DNA of 28,702 nt from DATCLA01 sp036564195 (GTDB lineage: Bacteria; Bacillota; UBA4882; UBA8346). The stretch lies in NCBI GenBank assembly GCA_036564195.1, contig DATCLA010000294.1, positions 1-28,702 on the forward strand. The letters are read 5' to 3'. The position numbers and the translations under genes were made by a program. The first letter of the stretch is position 1, and each line of letters opens with the position of its first letter. Under the pieces are notes generated by a model. That model searched no databases. It was given only the letters and a program-made list of their open reading frames with translations, and was not told the origin of the DNA. Below, one piece after another: positions 1 to 7,742 of this stretch.

Positions 1-2
1 CG

Positions 3-806
3 CTTATCTTTCACGGGGCGGTCTTTTTGATCCATTTTGCCATGCCGCAGGGTTTTTTGGCTAATCCGAGCGGCTTGGAGACCATGGCCCCGAGCATACT
101 GGATTTGCCTCCCGGTTCTCCCTATACTCAAACGGTCACCCATCCCCAATCAGCCGGTCCCCGTCAATCCCAACTCCGGTCGGAGCAGGTTATTAAGGTC
201 AAACCGGAATCTCAATCGGAAATTAAACCAGCAAAACCGCAACGTCCGGCGGAAGAACCGGTTAAAGATGAGTTGAAGATTAAAAAGCCCAAGAAGTTAA
301 CTGAAGAGGAACCGAAACTAAAATCAGAGCCTGAACCGGTTCCAATTGAGAAAAAACAGCCGTCAAAGCTTGAGCCTAGTAAGAAAGATATTGAAGCCAA
401 GGCAGTAAAGGAGCCTGTCCTAGTGTCCCAGACCGGTGCTGCAGACGGTGGCGGAACTGCAGGAGACTCTAACCAGCCTCCGGTAGCTAAGAATTACGGT
501 AGCGGCGAACAGATGGTCGCCGCCGGACTCAACTTACCGATTTTTTACCCTAAAAATGCTCAAAATGAGGGTAAGGAAGGTGATGTAGTTGTCCGGGTTT
601 TAATTGCTCCGGACGGAACAGTGGAAAAAGTGGCGGTAGTCCGCTCCTCCGGGGATTCCCGGCTCGATCAGAATGCGGTCAGTTACGGCCGGAAGTTAAA
701 GTTTAAGGCGAACCCTGAAAAGTATTACGTTGAATACCTGGTTTCGTATAAGATTAATACGGTGACCCCTTTAATTAAATTTTTACGCTCTGAGTCCCGG
801 CTTTAG
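3..806 (+). CDS. TonB family energy-transducing protein (5' partial)
   Basis: This is a TonB-type protein, which links the inner-membrane proton-motive complex to outer-membrane receptors. The reading frame is open to the left edge: the bases before the TTG at 27 translate in frame to LIFHGAVFL, which looks like the end of a membrane segment, so the true start lies outside the window. Next comes a long Pro/Lys/Glu-rich periplasm-spanning stretch (about residues 40-150 from position 27), typical of TonB. The C-terminal domain (about residues 160-250) contains the pattern YPKNAQNEGKEGDVVVRV and APDGTVEKVAVVRSSG, characteristic of the TonB C-terminal fold. It ends 13 bases before the next gene and is probably co-transcribed with it. 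ExbB/ExbD are not visible and may lie upstream. The family call is firm; the partner receptors are unknown. Confidence 0.87.
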   Translation, partial: LIFHGAVFLIHFAMPQGFLANPSGLETMAPSILDLPPGSPYTQTVTHPQSAGPRQSQLRSEQVIKVKPESQSEIKPAKPQRPAEEPVKDELKIKKPKKLTEEEPKLKSEPEPVPIEKKQPSKLEPSKKDIEAKAVKEPVLVSQTGAADGGGTAGDSNQPPVAKNYGSGEQMVAAGLNLPIFYPKNAQNEGKEGDVVVRVLIAPDGTVEKVAVVRSSGDSRLDQNAVSYGRKLKFKANPEKYYVEYLVSYKINTVTPLIKFLRSESRL

Positions 807-819
807 GAGGGAAGGTATT

Positions 820-2805
820 ATGAAACTACGCATGGGAATTTGTTTGGCTACAGTGGTGTTGTTAACCATTTTCGCTCCGGGTGTCTCGGGCGCGGATGAC
901 CTGTTGATGCTGGAGAATAAATATATAAAAATATTTATCAACAATAGTCAAGATGAAACCGGCCGTTTTGCGCTGGATGTAACCGCAGGTGATCCCCATC
1001 GGAGCGATGATGACAACCGGCCGCTGATTTACGGTCATCCCAAACCCTGGACTTCATATACTACAGTGCGGATTAACGGACAAAATTATGTCTTTGGTAA
1101 AGCCACTTTCAAGCGTCCGGGGGCTAAACTGCCGGACGGCAAGATTATCGCCCCACCGCAAATTGAGGACAACCAGATTACCATGAGTTGTCAATTCGGC
1201 GCTGTTGTTGTGAAACAGCTTTTAGACCTGACCAAAAGTCCCAGTACCGGGGCTTTAGATACCGCGCGGATTCGTTATGTGATCCACAATACCGGGACAG
1301 ACCCGGTCGAAGTGGGTCTAAGGACAGTATTCGATACTCTAGTCGGAGCTAACGATGGTGCGCCCTTCCGGGTGGGGAACAGGGAGATTACTGAGGACAC
1401 GGCATTGGGGCCGGAAGAGTTTCCCGATTTTTGGCAGGCCTTTGACTCGTTGGATCAACCTTCAGTAATTGCTCAAGGTACATTAAAGGGCGGCGATGTT
1501 ACCACCCCCGACCGACTGCTCTTTACCAATTGGGGAAAAGCCGCCGATTATCCGTGGGAGATCCCACTTGAACCCGGCGCCAAGTTTATCCGCGCTGGTG
1601 AGGAAGAACTTGATAGCGTGGTTGCGATGTTTTGGTTCCCCCGAACCATCGCACCGGACAGTACGGAGACGATTACCATTTATTACGGCTTGGGCGGGGT
1701 TACTTTTTCACCGGGAAATACTTTTTTGGGCATTTCCGCTCCTGCCGAAGTTCAGCATTTAGGGGAGGAGACCCACAGTTATACGGTGATTATGTATATG
1801 GAACACCGGGGTGAGGCTAAGGCCAGGAACGTCACAATCAACCTGGATTTACCTGCCGGTTTGAGCCTGGTTTCCGGTGAACCTCAGCTGACCCTGGCCG
1901 AATTAACACCGGGAGTTACCAAACAGATTGCCTGGCATATTAAACCCGACGGAATGTATTACGGCGACTCCAGTTTTCAAATCCGCGTCGTCGGGGAAGG
2001 TTTGGAACCCAATCAGGTAACCAGGGCAATTAAAATCAGCGGCCCGATTGCTTTGGGAGCCACGATGACCTTACCCAAATTAGAAGTGGTGAACAATCAG
2101 TGGGAACCCAACCCCTTTGCGGTAAAACTTAATTTGAAAAACTTAGACGTTAAAACGGCCCGGAACTTGAAAGCGGTTTTTTCCAGCGATTCTGGGCTGC
2201 GGCTCGCCGAAGGGGAACGTAGTGAAAAAATATTAAACGAGGTTGACCCCGGTAAGGAGACTGCCATCAGTTGGATGTTGACTCCGCAGCGCCAAGCTAA
2301 CAGCGGTCGGTTTAAGATTAGTGTCCGGGGTAGTAACGTTCTGCCGTTGGATATTCCCGGTGTAGTAACAATCCCGGCTTTACCGGCAAATTTAAGTTTT
2401 TCCAATCCCGGGACGCTTCGGATCGGACAACTTTTCTCCGTTACCTTGGATGCAGCCAACCTGGATGCTGCCTGCGAGTTTGTGATGGACCTAAAATATA
2501 ATCCGGATCAGTTACGTTTGATCTCGGTTTCGCGCGGCACCTTTTTAGTTGAAGATCAAAAGTTATCAGCTTGGTCGAAAGGAATGAGTTTACCAAAGGA
2601 AGGAAAAGTGGCGGCAGTCACCGGAAGGCGGAACCAACCTTTTACCGGTGAAACTACCACTTTAGTCCGACTGAACTTCATGGCGATCGGTCCTGGCGAT
2701 ACGACAGTGGAGGTCAGTCAGTTAACCTTGCGCGATGCTAAAGGTAAAAAGCTGCCTTACCAATTTAAACCGGTAAAATATCAAATTGTGGAGGAGAAGC
2801 AATGA
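820..2805 (+). CDS. Exported protein with Ig/CARDB-like repeats and C-terminal cohesin-like domain
   Basis: A 661-residue protein of unknown function. An N-terminal signal peptide is visible (about residues 1-24, KLRMG then a hydrophobic run ending GVSGA). Residues about 25-305 form a beta-rich region I do not recognise. Two repeats resembling CARDB/DUF11 surface domains follow (about 310-405 and 415-515), with phrases such as NVTINLDLPAGLSL. The last 130 or so residues look like a cohesin-type domain (FSVTLDAANLDAACEFVMDL, then LKYNPDQLRLISV). The start is supported by AGGAGG about 10 bases upstream of the ATG. The stop codon overlaps the ATG of the next gene (ATGA), which indicates translational coupling to the SLH-domain protein. 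In a diderm it would act in the periplasm or at the outer surface. No dockerin was seen in the window, so the cohesin-like fold need not mean a cellulosome. Confidence 0.8.
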   Translation: MKLRMGICLATVVLLTIFAPGVSGADDLLMLENKYIKIFINNSQDETGRFALDVTAGDPHRSDDDNRPLIYGHPKPWTSYTTVRINGQNYVFGKATFKRPGAKLPDGKIIAPPQIEDNQITMSCQFGAVVVKQLLDLTKSPSTGALDTARIRYVIHNTGTDPVEVGLRTVFDTLVGANDGAPFRVGNREITEDTALGPEEFPDFWQAFDSLDQPSVIAQGTLKGGDVTTPDRLLFTNWGKAADYPWEIPLEPGAKFIRAGEEELDSVVAMFWFPRTIAPDSTETITIYYGLGGVTFSPGNTFLGISAPAEVQHLGEETHSYTVIMYMEHRGEAKARNVTINLDLPAGLSLVSGEPQLTLAELTPGVTKQIAWHIKPDGMYYGDSSFQIRVVGEGLEPNQVTRAIKISGPIALGATMTLPKLEVVNNQWEPNPFAVKLNLKNLDVKTARNLKAVFSSDSGLRLAEGERSEKILNEVDPGKETAISWMLTPQRQANSGRFKISVRGSNVLPLDIPGVVTIPALPANLSFSNPGTLRIGQLFSVTLDAANLDAACEFVMDLKYNPDQLRLISVSRGTFLVEDQKLSAWSKGMSLPKEGKVAAVTGRRNQPFTGETTTLVRLNFMAIGPGDTTVEVSQLTLRDAKGKKLPYQFKPVKYQIVEEKQ

Positions 2806-3404
2806 AGAGGAACTACTTTATGAAGTTGGCCGCGGGTCTGTTGGCATTAAGCGTTTTACTGCTGGGGATGGCTACTTTAACCCTGGCAGCGGAACCAAAA
2901 GATGTCCCGGCAGATCACTGGGCCTACCAAGCAGTTAAGCAGTTGATTGACAAAGGCTATTTACAGTTGTATCAAGATCAGACCTTCAAGGGCGATCAGC
3001 CGGTTGACCGGTTTACCTTGGCCACTGTGGTAGCGAAGATTTTAGAAGAGATTGCCTCAGGTGCAACCGGGACCAGCAAAGAGGATGTGAAAGTCCTGCG
3101 TAATTTGGCCAATGAATTACGGGAGGAGCTGGTGAAGGTAATTGCCGAAAGCAATACATACTCCAAAAAAACTGACGAAATCAAACGCAGCGGCCAGGTC
3201 CTCAGTGAAGACCTCGTGATTTTAACCTATGAACAACAGGAACTTCAAAAGGAAGTCCAACAGCTGCTGGCGGATTTAAAAACAGTGTCGGAACGGGTCA
3301 AAGTGTTAGAACAGGAATTGGCCATCTTAAAAAAAGAAAACCAACGGCAACGTTTTTATTTGGTGTTTGCAATCATACTCGGTTTGGCCGGAGTAGCCCA
3401 ATAG
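2802..3404 (+). CDS. Single-SLH-domain protein with coiled coil and C-terminal membrane segment
   Basis: A 200-residue exported protein. A signal peptide covers about residues 1-29. A single S-layer homology (SLH) domain follows (about 31-90), recognisable from DVPADHWAYQAVKQLIDKGY and the VDRFTLATVVAKIL half. Residues about 95-180 are rich in heptad-like Leu/Val/Glu/Lys and predict a coiled coil. The last 16-18 residues (FYLVFAIILGLAGVAQ) are hydrophobic and end at the C-terminus. SLH domains in Firmicutes bind peptidoglycan or wall polymers; in diderm Firmicutes they tether outer-membrane proteins to the wall. The order SLH, coiled coil, tail segment suggests a tether between membrane and wall. 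The ATG overlaps the upstream stop by 4 bases and has GAGGAG 6 bases upstream. The domain call is good; the precise job is inferred. Confidence 0.84.
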   Translation: MKRNYFMKLAAGLLALSVLLLGMATLTLAAEPKDVPADHWAYQAVKQLIDKGYLQLYQDQTFKGDQPVDRFTLATVVAKILEEIASGATGTSKEDVKVLRNLANELREELVKVIAESNTYSKKTDEIKRSGQVLSEDLVILTYEQQELQKEVQQLLADLKTVSERVKVLEQELAILKKENQRQRFYLVFAIILGLAGVAQ

Positions 3405-3478
3405 GTCTCACTGCAACCAGCAAGTTGTTTTGCAAAGGTGACCCTTCAGTAATATTCCTAGGGTCTGACGCATATTTT

Positions 3479-3504
3479 ACCTCCGTAAGGAGGTGTTTTT
3501 TTTT
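3479..3504 (+). terminator. Terminator-like hairpin overlapping the DUF2935 ribosome binding site
   Basis: ACCTCC (3479-3484), loop GTAA, then GGAGGT (3489-3494) forms a perfect 6-bp stem, followed by G and nine T residues (3496-3504). It has the form of a rho-independent terminator for the upstream TonB-cohesin-SLH operon. The right arm is also the Shine-Dalgarno site of the following gene, and the T-run includes the first two bases of its TTG start. It could therefore be a terminator, a translation-blocking hairpin, or both. Confidence 0.6.
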
Positions 3505-4261
3505 GAGTCGTCAAGAAGACCGCGCCCGGGAAGAGTTGCTTTTTTGGTCGGAAATTATGGGAGACCATGCCCGCTTTATCATTGACGCGATTAAGCCGGG
3601 CAATCCCAATACTGTGAGGATGGCTGAGAAATTTATTAACCAGTTTGACCGGATCTTTCAAAGGGTGAGAAGTGAAGCCCCGACCGACCCGGATTTACTT
3701 AACGAGGCCAGTACTACCACAATGCAGTTTCGGGAATTTAAACGAGAATTGTTAGAGCAGTCCCTGAGAAAAATGCCGGTCACTGCCTTGACTCCAACTT
3801 TTTACAACCATATGCTAAACGAGTTGGAACAATTTTTAAATTTATTAAATCAGTTGCAGGCCGAAGGAACAGTTCAACGCAATAACCTCGGTGTTCACCT
3901 GCTCTGGGTGTTAGACGCGGCGGGGCATGCGGCGATTGTCATGAGTAATCTGGATAAAGTGGAATACCTCTACCGGGAAGAGGCAAAGGCGTTTGAGAAT
4001 TCCTTTGATAAACTATATCTGAAAGCAGTGGAAATTGCCGGCTATTACCGGAGTGATCCTACGGCGGTGCAACCGGTGTTGCAAGGTTTTAACCGGCAGA
4101 TCATTAATATAATGCAGGAATTCATCGCTTATCTGACTGAACTGAGAGAAGGCACCCGAACCCTGGAGATTGTCGGCAGTTTGGTACCACTGGTCCCCGA
4201 TCATATGCTTCGGGAGACGCATTACTATTTGAAGCAGATTGGCGGGGTAACTCCTGCTTGA
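3503..4261 (+). CDS. DUF2935 family protein
   Basis: A 252-residue, all-helical protein of the DUF2935 family, found mainly in Bacilli and Clostridia; its function is not established. The chosen start is the TTG at 3503, giving MSRQEDRAREELLFWSEI, because AAGGAGGT sits 8-9 bases upstream and this is how family members usually begin; an in-frame upstream TTG at 3425 has no such site. Two related helical halves are visible. Each has His/Glu-bearing helices: FWSEIMGDHARFI near the start, LLWVLDAAGHAAIV in the middle and VPDHMLRETHYYL at the end. The repeated DH and E residues suggest a ferritin-like metal site, which is inference. The gene stands alone, behind a terminator-like hairpin that may control it and ahead of a clear terminator. 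Confidence 0.8.
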   Translation: MSRQEDRAREELLFWSEIMGDHARFIIDAIKPGNPNTVRMAEKFINQFDRIFQRVRSEAPTDPDLLNEASTTTMQFREFKRELLEQSLRKMPVTALTPTFYNHMLNELEQFLNLLNQLQAEGTVQRNNLGVHLLWVLDAAGHAAIVMSNLDKVEYLYREEAKAFENSFDKLYLKAVEIAGYYRSDPTAVQPVLQGFNRQIINIMQEFIAYLTELREGTRTLEIVGSLVPLVPDHMLRETHYYLKQIGGVTPA

Positions 4262-4334
4262 GTTAATCCTGGTTCCTTTCCTGGAGCTTATCATGGGATT
4301 TAACGGGTGTAGCGAATTTGATAGTAAGCAAGGA

Positions 4335-4371
4335 AAAAGCCGGATACTGTTTTGAGTAGGCTTTTCTTTTT
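4335..4371 (+). terminator. Rho-independent terminator after the DUF2935 gene
   Basis: AAAAGCC (4335-4341) pairs with GGCTTTT (4359-4365). An inner TACT/AGTA stem (4345-4348 with 4355-4358) has a GGA bulge and a six-base loop. CTTTTT follows. It lies 74 bases past the DUF2935 stop and points the same way. Confidence 0.7.
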
Positions 4372-4555
4372 GGTAATTATTAGTAATTTTGGAACAGGTA
4401 ATTGGAACAGGTAAAAAGTCCAATAACCTGTTGGCTTTAAAAATTGGCCCTGAAGCCGACGGCAAGAGATGCAGCAAGTTAAATAAAGGCTGTTGCTCTG
4501 TTAGAAAGTCTGAGACAGGGGTCAGGACAGGGCAGCCTGGAACCCTGCACGGTAG

Positions 4556-4581
4556 TTTGGGGATTTCGTGAAATCCCCAAA
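4556..4581. repeat. Perfect 12-bp inverted repeat (hairpin)
   Basis: TTTGGGGATTTC (4556-4567) and its exact reverse complement (4570-4581) are separated by GT. Neither side is followed by a T-tract, so it is not a standard intrinsic terminator, although it lies between two convergent genes and could act as a transcription or RNA-end barrier for both. With the weaker CAGGG/CCCTG stem just upstream it resembles a REP-like or miniature repeat unit. No second copy was noticed in this window. Confidence 0.75.
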
Positions 4582-4712
4582 CCCAGAAAAGAGACTGCTT
4601 TAAATATTGCCCCCTTGAAACTAAGATGAAGTTTGCTTCAATCGAGAGAGGTTGCAGGGTTAAACTAATCAACTTAACTACCGTATGGAGTGGTTTAAAC
4701 CCGGGGCCCGCC

Positions 4713-7367
4713 TTAATCAAGCCCGAGCCGGTCCAATTCTTTGGAAAGTTGTTGTAATTCCTTACTGATCTGTTCGAGGCGGTGCCGGATTGCCTCTTTC
4801 CGGTCAAGAGCTTTGGTTTGGCGGTCCGGTTCCGCTTTTTTGAGAGCTTCGGGAAGACTCTTTACTGCTTGGGTCTGGTCCGGATTGATGCGGTTCAACG
4901 CTTCGGTGACTGTATCTCCGATTACTACTTGGTTTTGGTAGACCATGACCACCTTTTTCAGTTCGGCCTGTTGGGTCTGTTCCGACTCAATAAAGAGCGG
5001 TTTGACATAGAGCAGTGAATTCTCTACCGGCAGGATTAACAGGTTTCCCCAAAGGGCCCTGGATTGGTTTTGGTTCCATAAAGTAATTAATTGCGAGATG
5101 GTCTGATCCTGATTGATCCTACTGTCGATCTGGGCCGGACCGTAAATATTCTGGTCTTTCGGTAAAGTATATAAAAGAAGTTCGCCATAATGAGGTCGGT
5201 CGCACCGGGCGATCAGCCAGGAACTTAAGTTTTGTTTGTTCCGAGGTGAAAAAGGCTGCATCATCACAAATTCACTTTTATTTTCGCCGGGTAAGACCAG
5301 GGTTACGTAATAGGGTTCAAAAGGTTCACCGTTGTTATAGACCGGGATCTCCCAATGATCCTCTTGGGCATAAAAGGTTTTGGGGTTGGTCATGTGATAA
5401 CGGGCCAGAATATTGCTTTGAATCGTCATTAAATCTTCAGGATAGCGTAGATGACTGATAAGCTCGGCATTTAACTGGTCAACCGGCTTGAACAGGGCTG
5501 GAAAGATCTTTTGCCAGACCCGGATGATCGGGTCGCCGGAGTCAGTGATGTAAAAGTTAACGGATCCGTCATAGGCATTAACTACCGCTTTGACCGAGTT
5601 ACGGATGTAGTTGATGCCGCTGGTATGGTATTGGGCGTAGGGATAGAAGGAACTTACTGTATAAGCATCTATTATCCAGTAGAGTTGCCCCTGAGCGACG
5701 ACAAGATAGGGGTCTTGGTCAAACTTGAGGAAGGGGGCTAATTTTTGAACCCGTTCCCGAATATTCCGGTAAAGCAGCACCCGGCTGGCGGAGGTTATTT
5801 GGCTGGAAAGAATGAAGTTGGCTTCGTGATATTTTAAGGCCATTAAGGCTTTAATAAAGAACGAGTTGAGCGGGATGCCAGTATTACCCAGGTAAACCGT
5901 TGTAGTGTTACTGTCGCCGCGAGGATAGTCAAATTCCGGAGTACGGGTATTAACGATAATATAATGGTTGGTCTGTTCCCCAAAGTAAATTTCGGGACGG
6001 TTGGTCGCCAGCGCGGCAAACTCCGGGTCAGTCCGGGGCGGCAGATCTCTGGAGATGAAGACCGGCTGGCCTTGGTCGGAATATTGGTTGACTTGATTGG
6101 CGGCCGCGCCGTAACCGTGGGTATAGGTTAAGTGCAAATTAATCCAGGATGCCTGGGCTTCCTTGGATAGTCCGGCGGCAATCAGTTCCCGGGCGGCTAA
6201 CATGATCTGGCGTTGCCCCCCGGAAGCTGTCGGATAACGGTCAATATCAATATCGGTAAAACGGTAATAAGGCCGGATCGCCTGCAACTGGTTGTAAGAA
6301 GCCAGTAACGGCCGGTAATCCCATAAGCGTAAATCGGTAACCACCGGATGGGTGGGGCTGATCTTGCCGATCTGTTGTTCCCGGGGTTGAAAGTTTTTGA
6401 CTTTAACCCGGTCCAAGTCATAAGCCTGGCGGGTAAAGAGGATGTGATACGCCAGGTAGGGTGCTTCCAACTCATATTCATTGGGTTTGACCACCAAGGA
6501 CTGGATAATACCGGGGTAAATAATGTTTAATCCCAAGGCGAGGAGCAACCAGGCTCCGGCAGCGGTGAGCAGTAGGGTATATTTTTTCCGGAACAGAGTA
6601 ACCCAAAGGGCTGCGATTACTGCTACCACTACCCAGGATAGAATGGTTAAGATCAACAGATTGGCATGTGCCGCGGTATAGTTGATCCCGGTCAGACGGG
6701 CGGATTCCTTAAAAAGTAGGCTATAGCGGCTTAAATGGTACCCCCAGAGTTTGACGGCGCCGAAAGCAGTGCCTAAAACAACCAGGTGCAATTTGGCCGG
6801 AAACCAGACCTCCCAGCTAGTTTGAAAGCATTGAATCGCTTTGGCTAAAACATAAACAGCAGTACTGCCTACTAAGGCCAAAAAGACTGCTGCTTGTGCC
6901 AGGTTGTACAGGCTGTGCAATAGGGGGTAGGTGAAAAGATAGAAACCGGTATCTTTGTGAAAAATCGGGTCGGTGACTCCGGTGGTTACCGGGTGGAGAA
7001 ACTGTTGAATCATCTGCCAGTCCATGGAAAGGCCGGCGGTCAGCAGAAAGGTAACTGCCAGCGTAATTAGGATACCAGGCAGGAGCAATGATTCCCTGGA
7101 CCACTGTGGTCCAGATTCATACAGCGGTACTGCCCGGGGTCGGTAGAACGCTTTACCGGCCAAAAACAGGTTGACCAGGAAAAAAGCTGCCAGTAGCAGG
7201 GTTAATAACAGTTTGAACAATGGCCCGGTAATCAAGGAGATCCAGAAAACCCGCGCTGCGCCCATGCTCCGGAACCATATTAAATCCAGATACTGGTTGA
7301 AAAAGATCAATAAAGCGATGCCAATCAGCAAAATTAGGCCCAACAAGTAATTACGAAGACGTTTCAT
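4713..7367 (-). CDS. UPF0182 family membrane protein
   Basis: An 884-residue membrane protein of the UPF0182/COG1615 family, whose function is unknown. The N-terminal third (about residues 1-300) has around seven hydrophobic segments, starting with NYLLGLILLIGIALLIFFNQ. The large extra-membrane part carries family hallmarks: YTHGYGAAANQVNQ, RPEIYFGEQTNHYIIVNT, EFDYPRGDSNTTTVYLGNTG, QLYWIIDAYTVSSFYPYAQ, INYIRNSVKAVVNAYDG and SHLRYPEDL. The C-terminal 60 or so residues are charged and coiled-coil-like. It is the only minus-strand gene in the window. The ATG is preceded by GGAGGTGG at a close distance (7371-7378), which supports the start. Length matches the family. It stands alone, divergent from pyrF and convergent with DUF2935, so context gives no clue to its role. 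Confidence 0.93.
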   Translation of the reverse strand: MKRLRNYLLGLILLIGIALLIFFNQYLDLIWFRSMGAARVFWISLITGPLFKLLLTLLLAAFFLVNLFLAGKAFYRPRAVPLYESGPQWSRESLLLPGILITLAVTFLLTAGLSMDWQMIQQFLHPVTTGVTDPIFHKDTGFYLFTYPLLHSLYNLAQAAVFLALVGSTAVYVLAKAIQCFQTSWEVWFPAKLHLVVLGTAFGAVKLWGYHLSRYSLLFKESARLTGINYTAAHANLLILTILSWVVVAVIAALWVTLFRKKYTLLLTAAGAWLLLALGLNIIYPGIIQSLVVKPNEYELEAPYLAYHILFTRQAYDLDRVKVKNFQPREQQIGKISPTHPVVTDLRLWDYRPLLASYNQLQAIRPYYRFTDIDIDRYPTASGGQRQIMLAARELIAAGLSKEAQASWINLHLTYTHGYGAAANQVNQYSDQGQPVFISRDLPPRTDPEFAALATNRPEIYFGEQTNHYIIVNTRTPEFDYPRGDSNTTTVYLGNTGIPLNSFFIKALMALKYHEANFILSSQITSASRVLLYRNIRERVQKLAPFLKFDQDPYLVVAQGQLYWIIDAYTVSSFYPYAQYHTSGINYIRNSVKAVVNAYDGSVNFYITDSGDPIIRVWQKIFPALFKPVDQLNAELISHLRYPEDLMTIQSNILARYHMTNPKTFYAQEDHWEIPVYNNGEPFEPYYVTLVLPGENKSEFVMMQPFSPRNKQNLSSWLIARCDRPHYGELLLYTLPKDQNIYGPAQIDSRINQDQTISQLITLWNQNQSRALWGNLLILPVENSLLYVKPLFIESEQTQQAELKKVVMVYQNQVVIGDTVTEALNRINPDQTQAVKSLPEALKKAEPDRQTKALDRKEAIRHRLEQISKELQQLSKELDRLGLD

Positions 7368-7742
7368 GGTCCACCTCCATTAATCAATTTAAAATTCACC
7401 TTTTAACGGATATTTCCTGCTACGCGAGGTGTATTGCTCCGCTAAAAGCATAACAGGCCGGACCGGAATTGGCCATGGTTACAATAATTACTTCATTTTT
7501 TTATACATTAATAGAGAGAACCTTAGCTCGTTACCGATTACATCCGACAATGATGACAATGATTTTGAGTAAAATAAATTTTACATTCGTTTATAATGTG
7601 CTAAAATATTAAGGAATTGCATAATTTTTGCTTTAGCTTTAGCTCACAATATTAATATATTGAGAGATATACCCAGGTTTATTACTTTAGATCAGGCCAG
7701 AGGGTTAATTAGTTGCTGTTACAATTGGAGGAGGATGAAAAT
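7368..7742. promoter_or_regulatory. Divergent intergenic region between the UPF0182 gene and pyrF
   Basis: 375 bases, AT-rich in the middle. It must hold the promoters for both divergent genes. A good -10 hexamer TATAAT (7592-7597) lies on the plus strand but has no convincing -35 at normal spacing; TTGAGT (7565-7570) is 21 bases away. A weaker pair is TTACAA (7479-7484) and TATACA (7502-7507) at 17 bases. An 8-bp direct repeat ACAATGAT (7547-7554 and 7556-7563) could be an operator. No gene was found. Confidence 0.35.

Larger units (their letters stand above)
4262..4712. other. Convergent intergenic region without a supported gene
   Basis: 451 bases between the DUF2935 gene and the convergent UPF0182 gene. 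It holds the terminator at 4335-4371, a direct repeat GGAACAGGTAA (4391-4401 and 4404-4414), two ACAGGG words near 4515-4532, a 5-bp CAGGG/CCCTG stem (4528-4547) and a perfect 12-bp palindrome at 4556-4581. Open frames crossing it on either strand lack ribosome binding sites and family resemblance. No terminator with a T-tract was found for the minus-strand gene. Confidence 0.6.

Noticed and set aside
2097..2459. 120-codon antisense frame within the cohesin-domain gene
   Set aside because: A by-product of the coding frame on the other strand.
820..2805. Cellulosome scaffoldin
   Set aside because: Only one cohesin-like domain is visible, with no dockerin or carbohydrate-binding module in the window.
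3425..3502. N-terminal extension of the DUF2935 protein
   Set aside because: No ribosome site at 3425, the sequence is unlike the family, and an ideal AAGGAGGT precedes the TTG at 3503.
4013..4807. 264-codon open frame on the minus strand
   Set aside because: It overlaps two real genes and the intergenic region, has no ribosome site or family resemblance, and its product is low-complexity and basic.
7713..7742. N-terminal extension of PyrF
   Set aside because: It would include the GGAGGAGG ribosome site itself; the family start matches the ATG at 7743.
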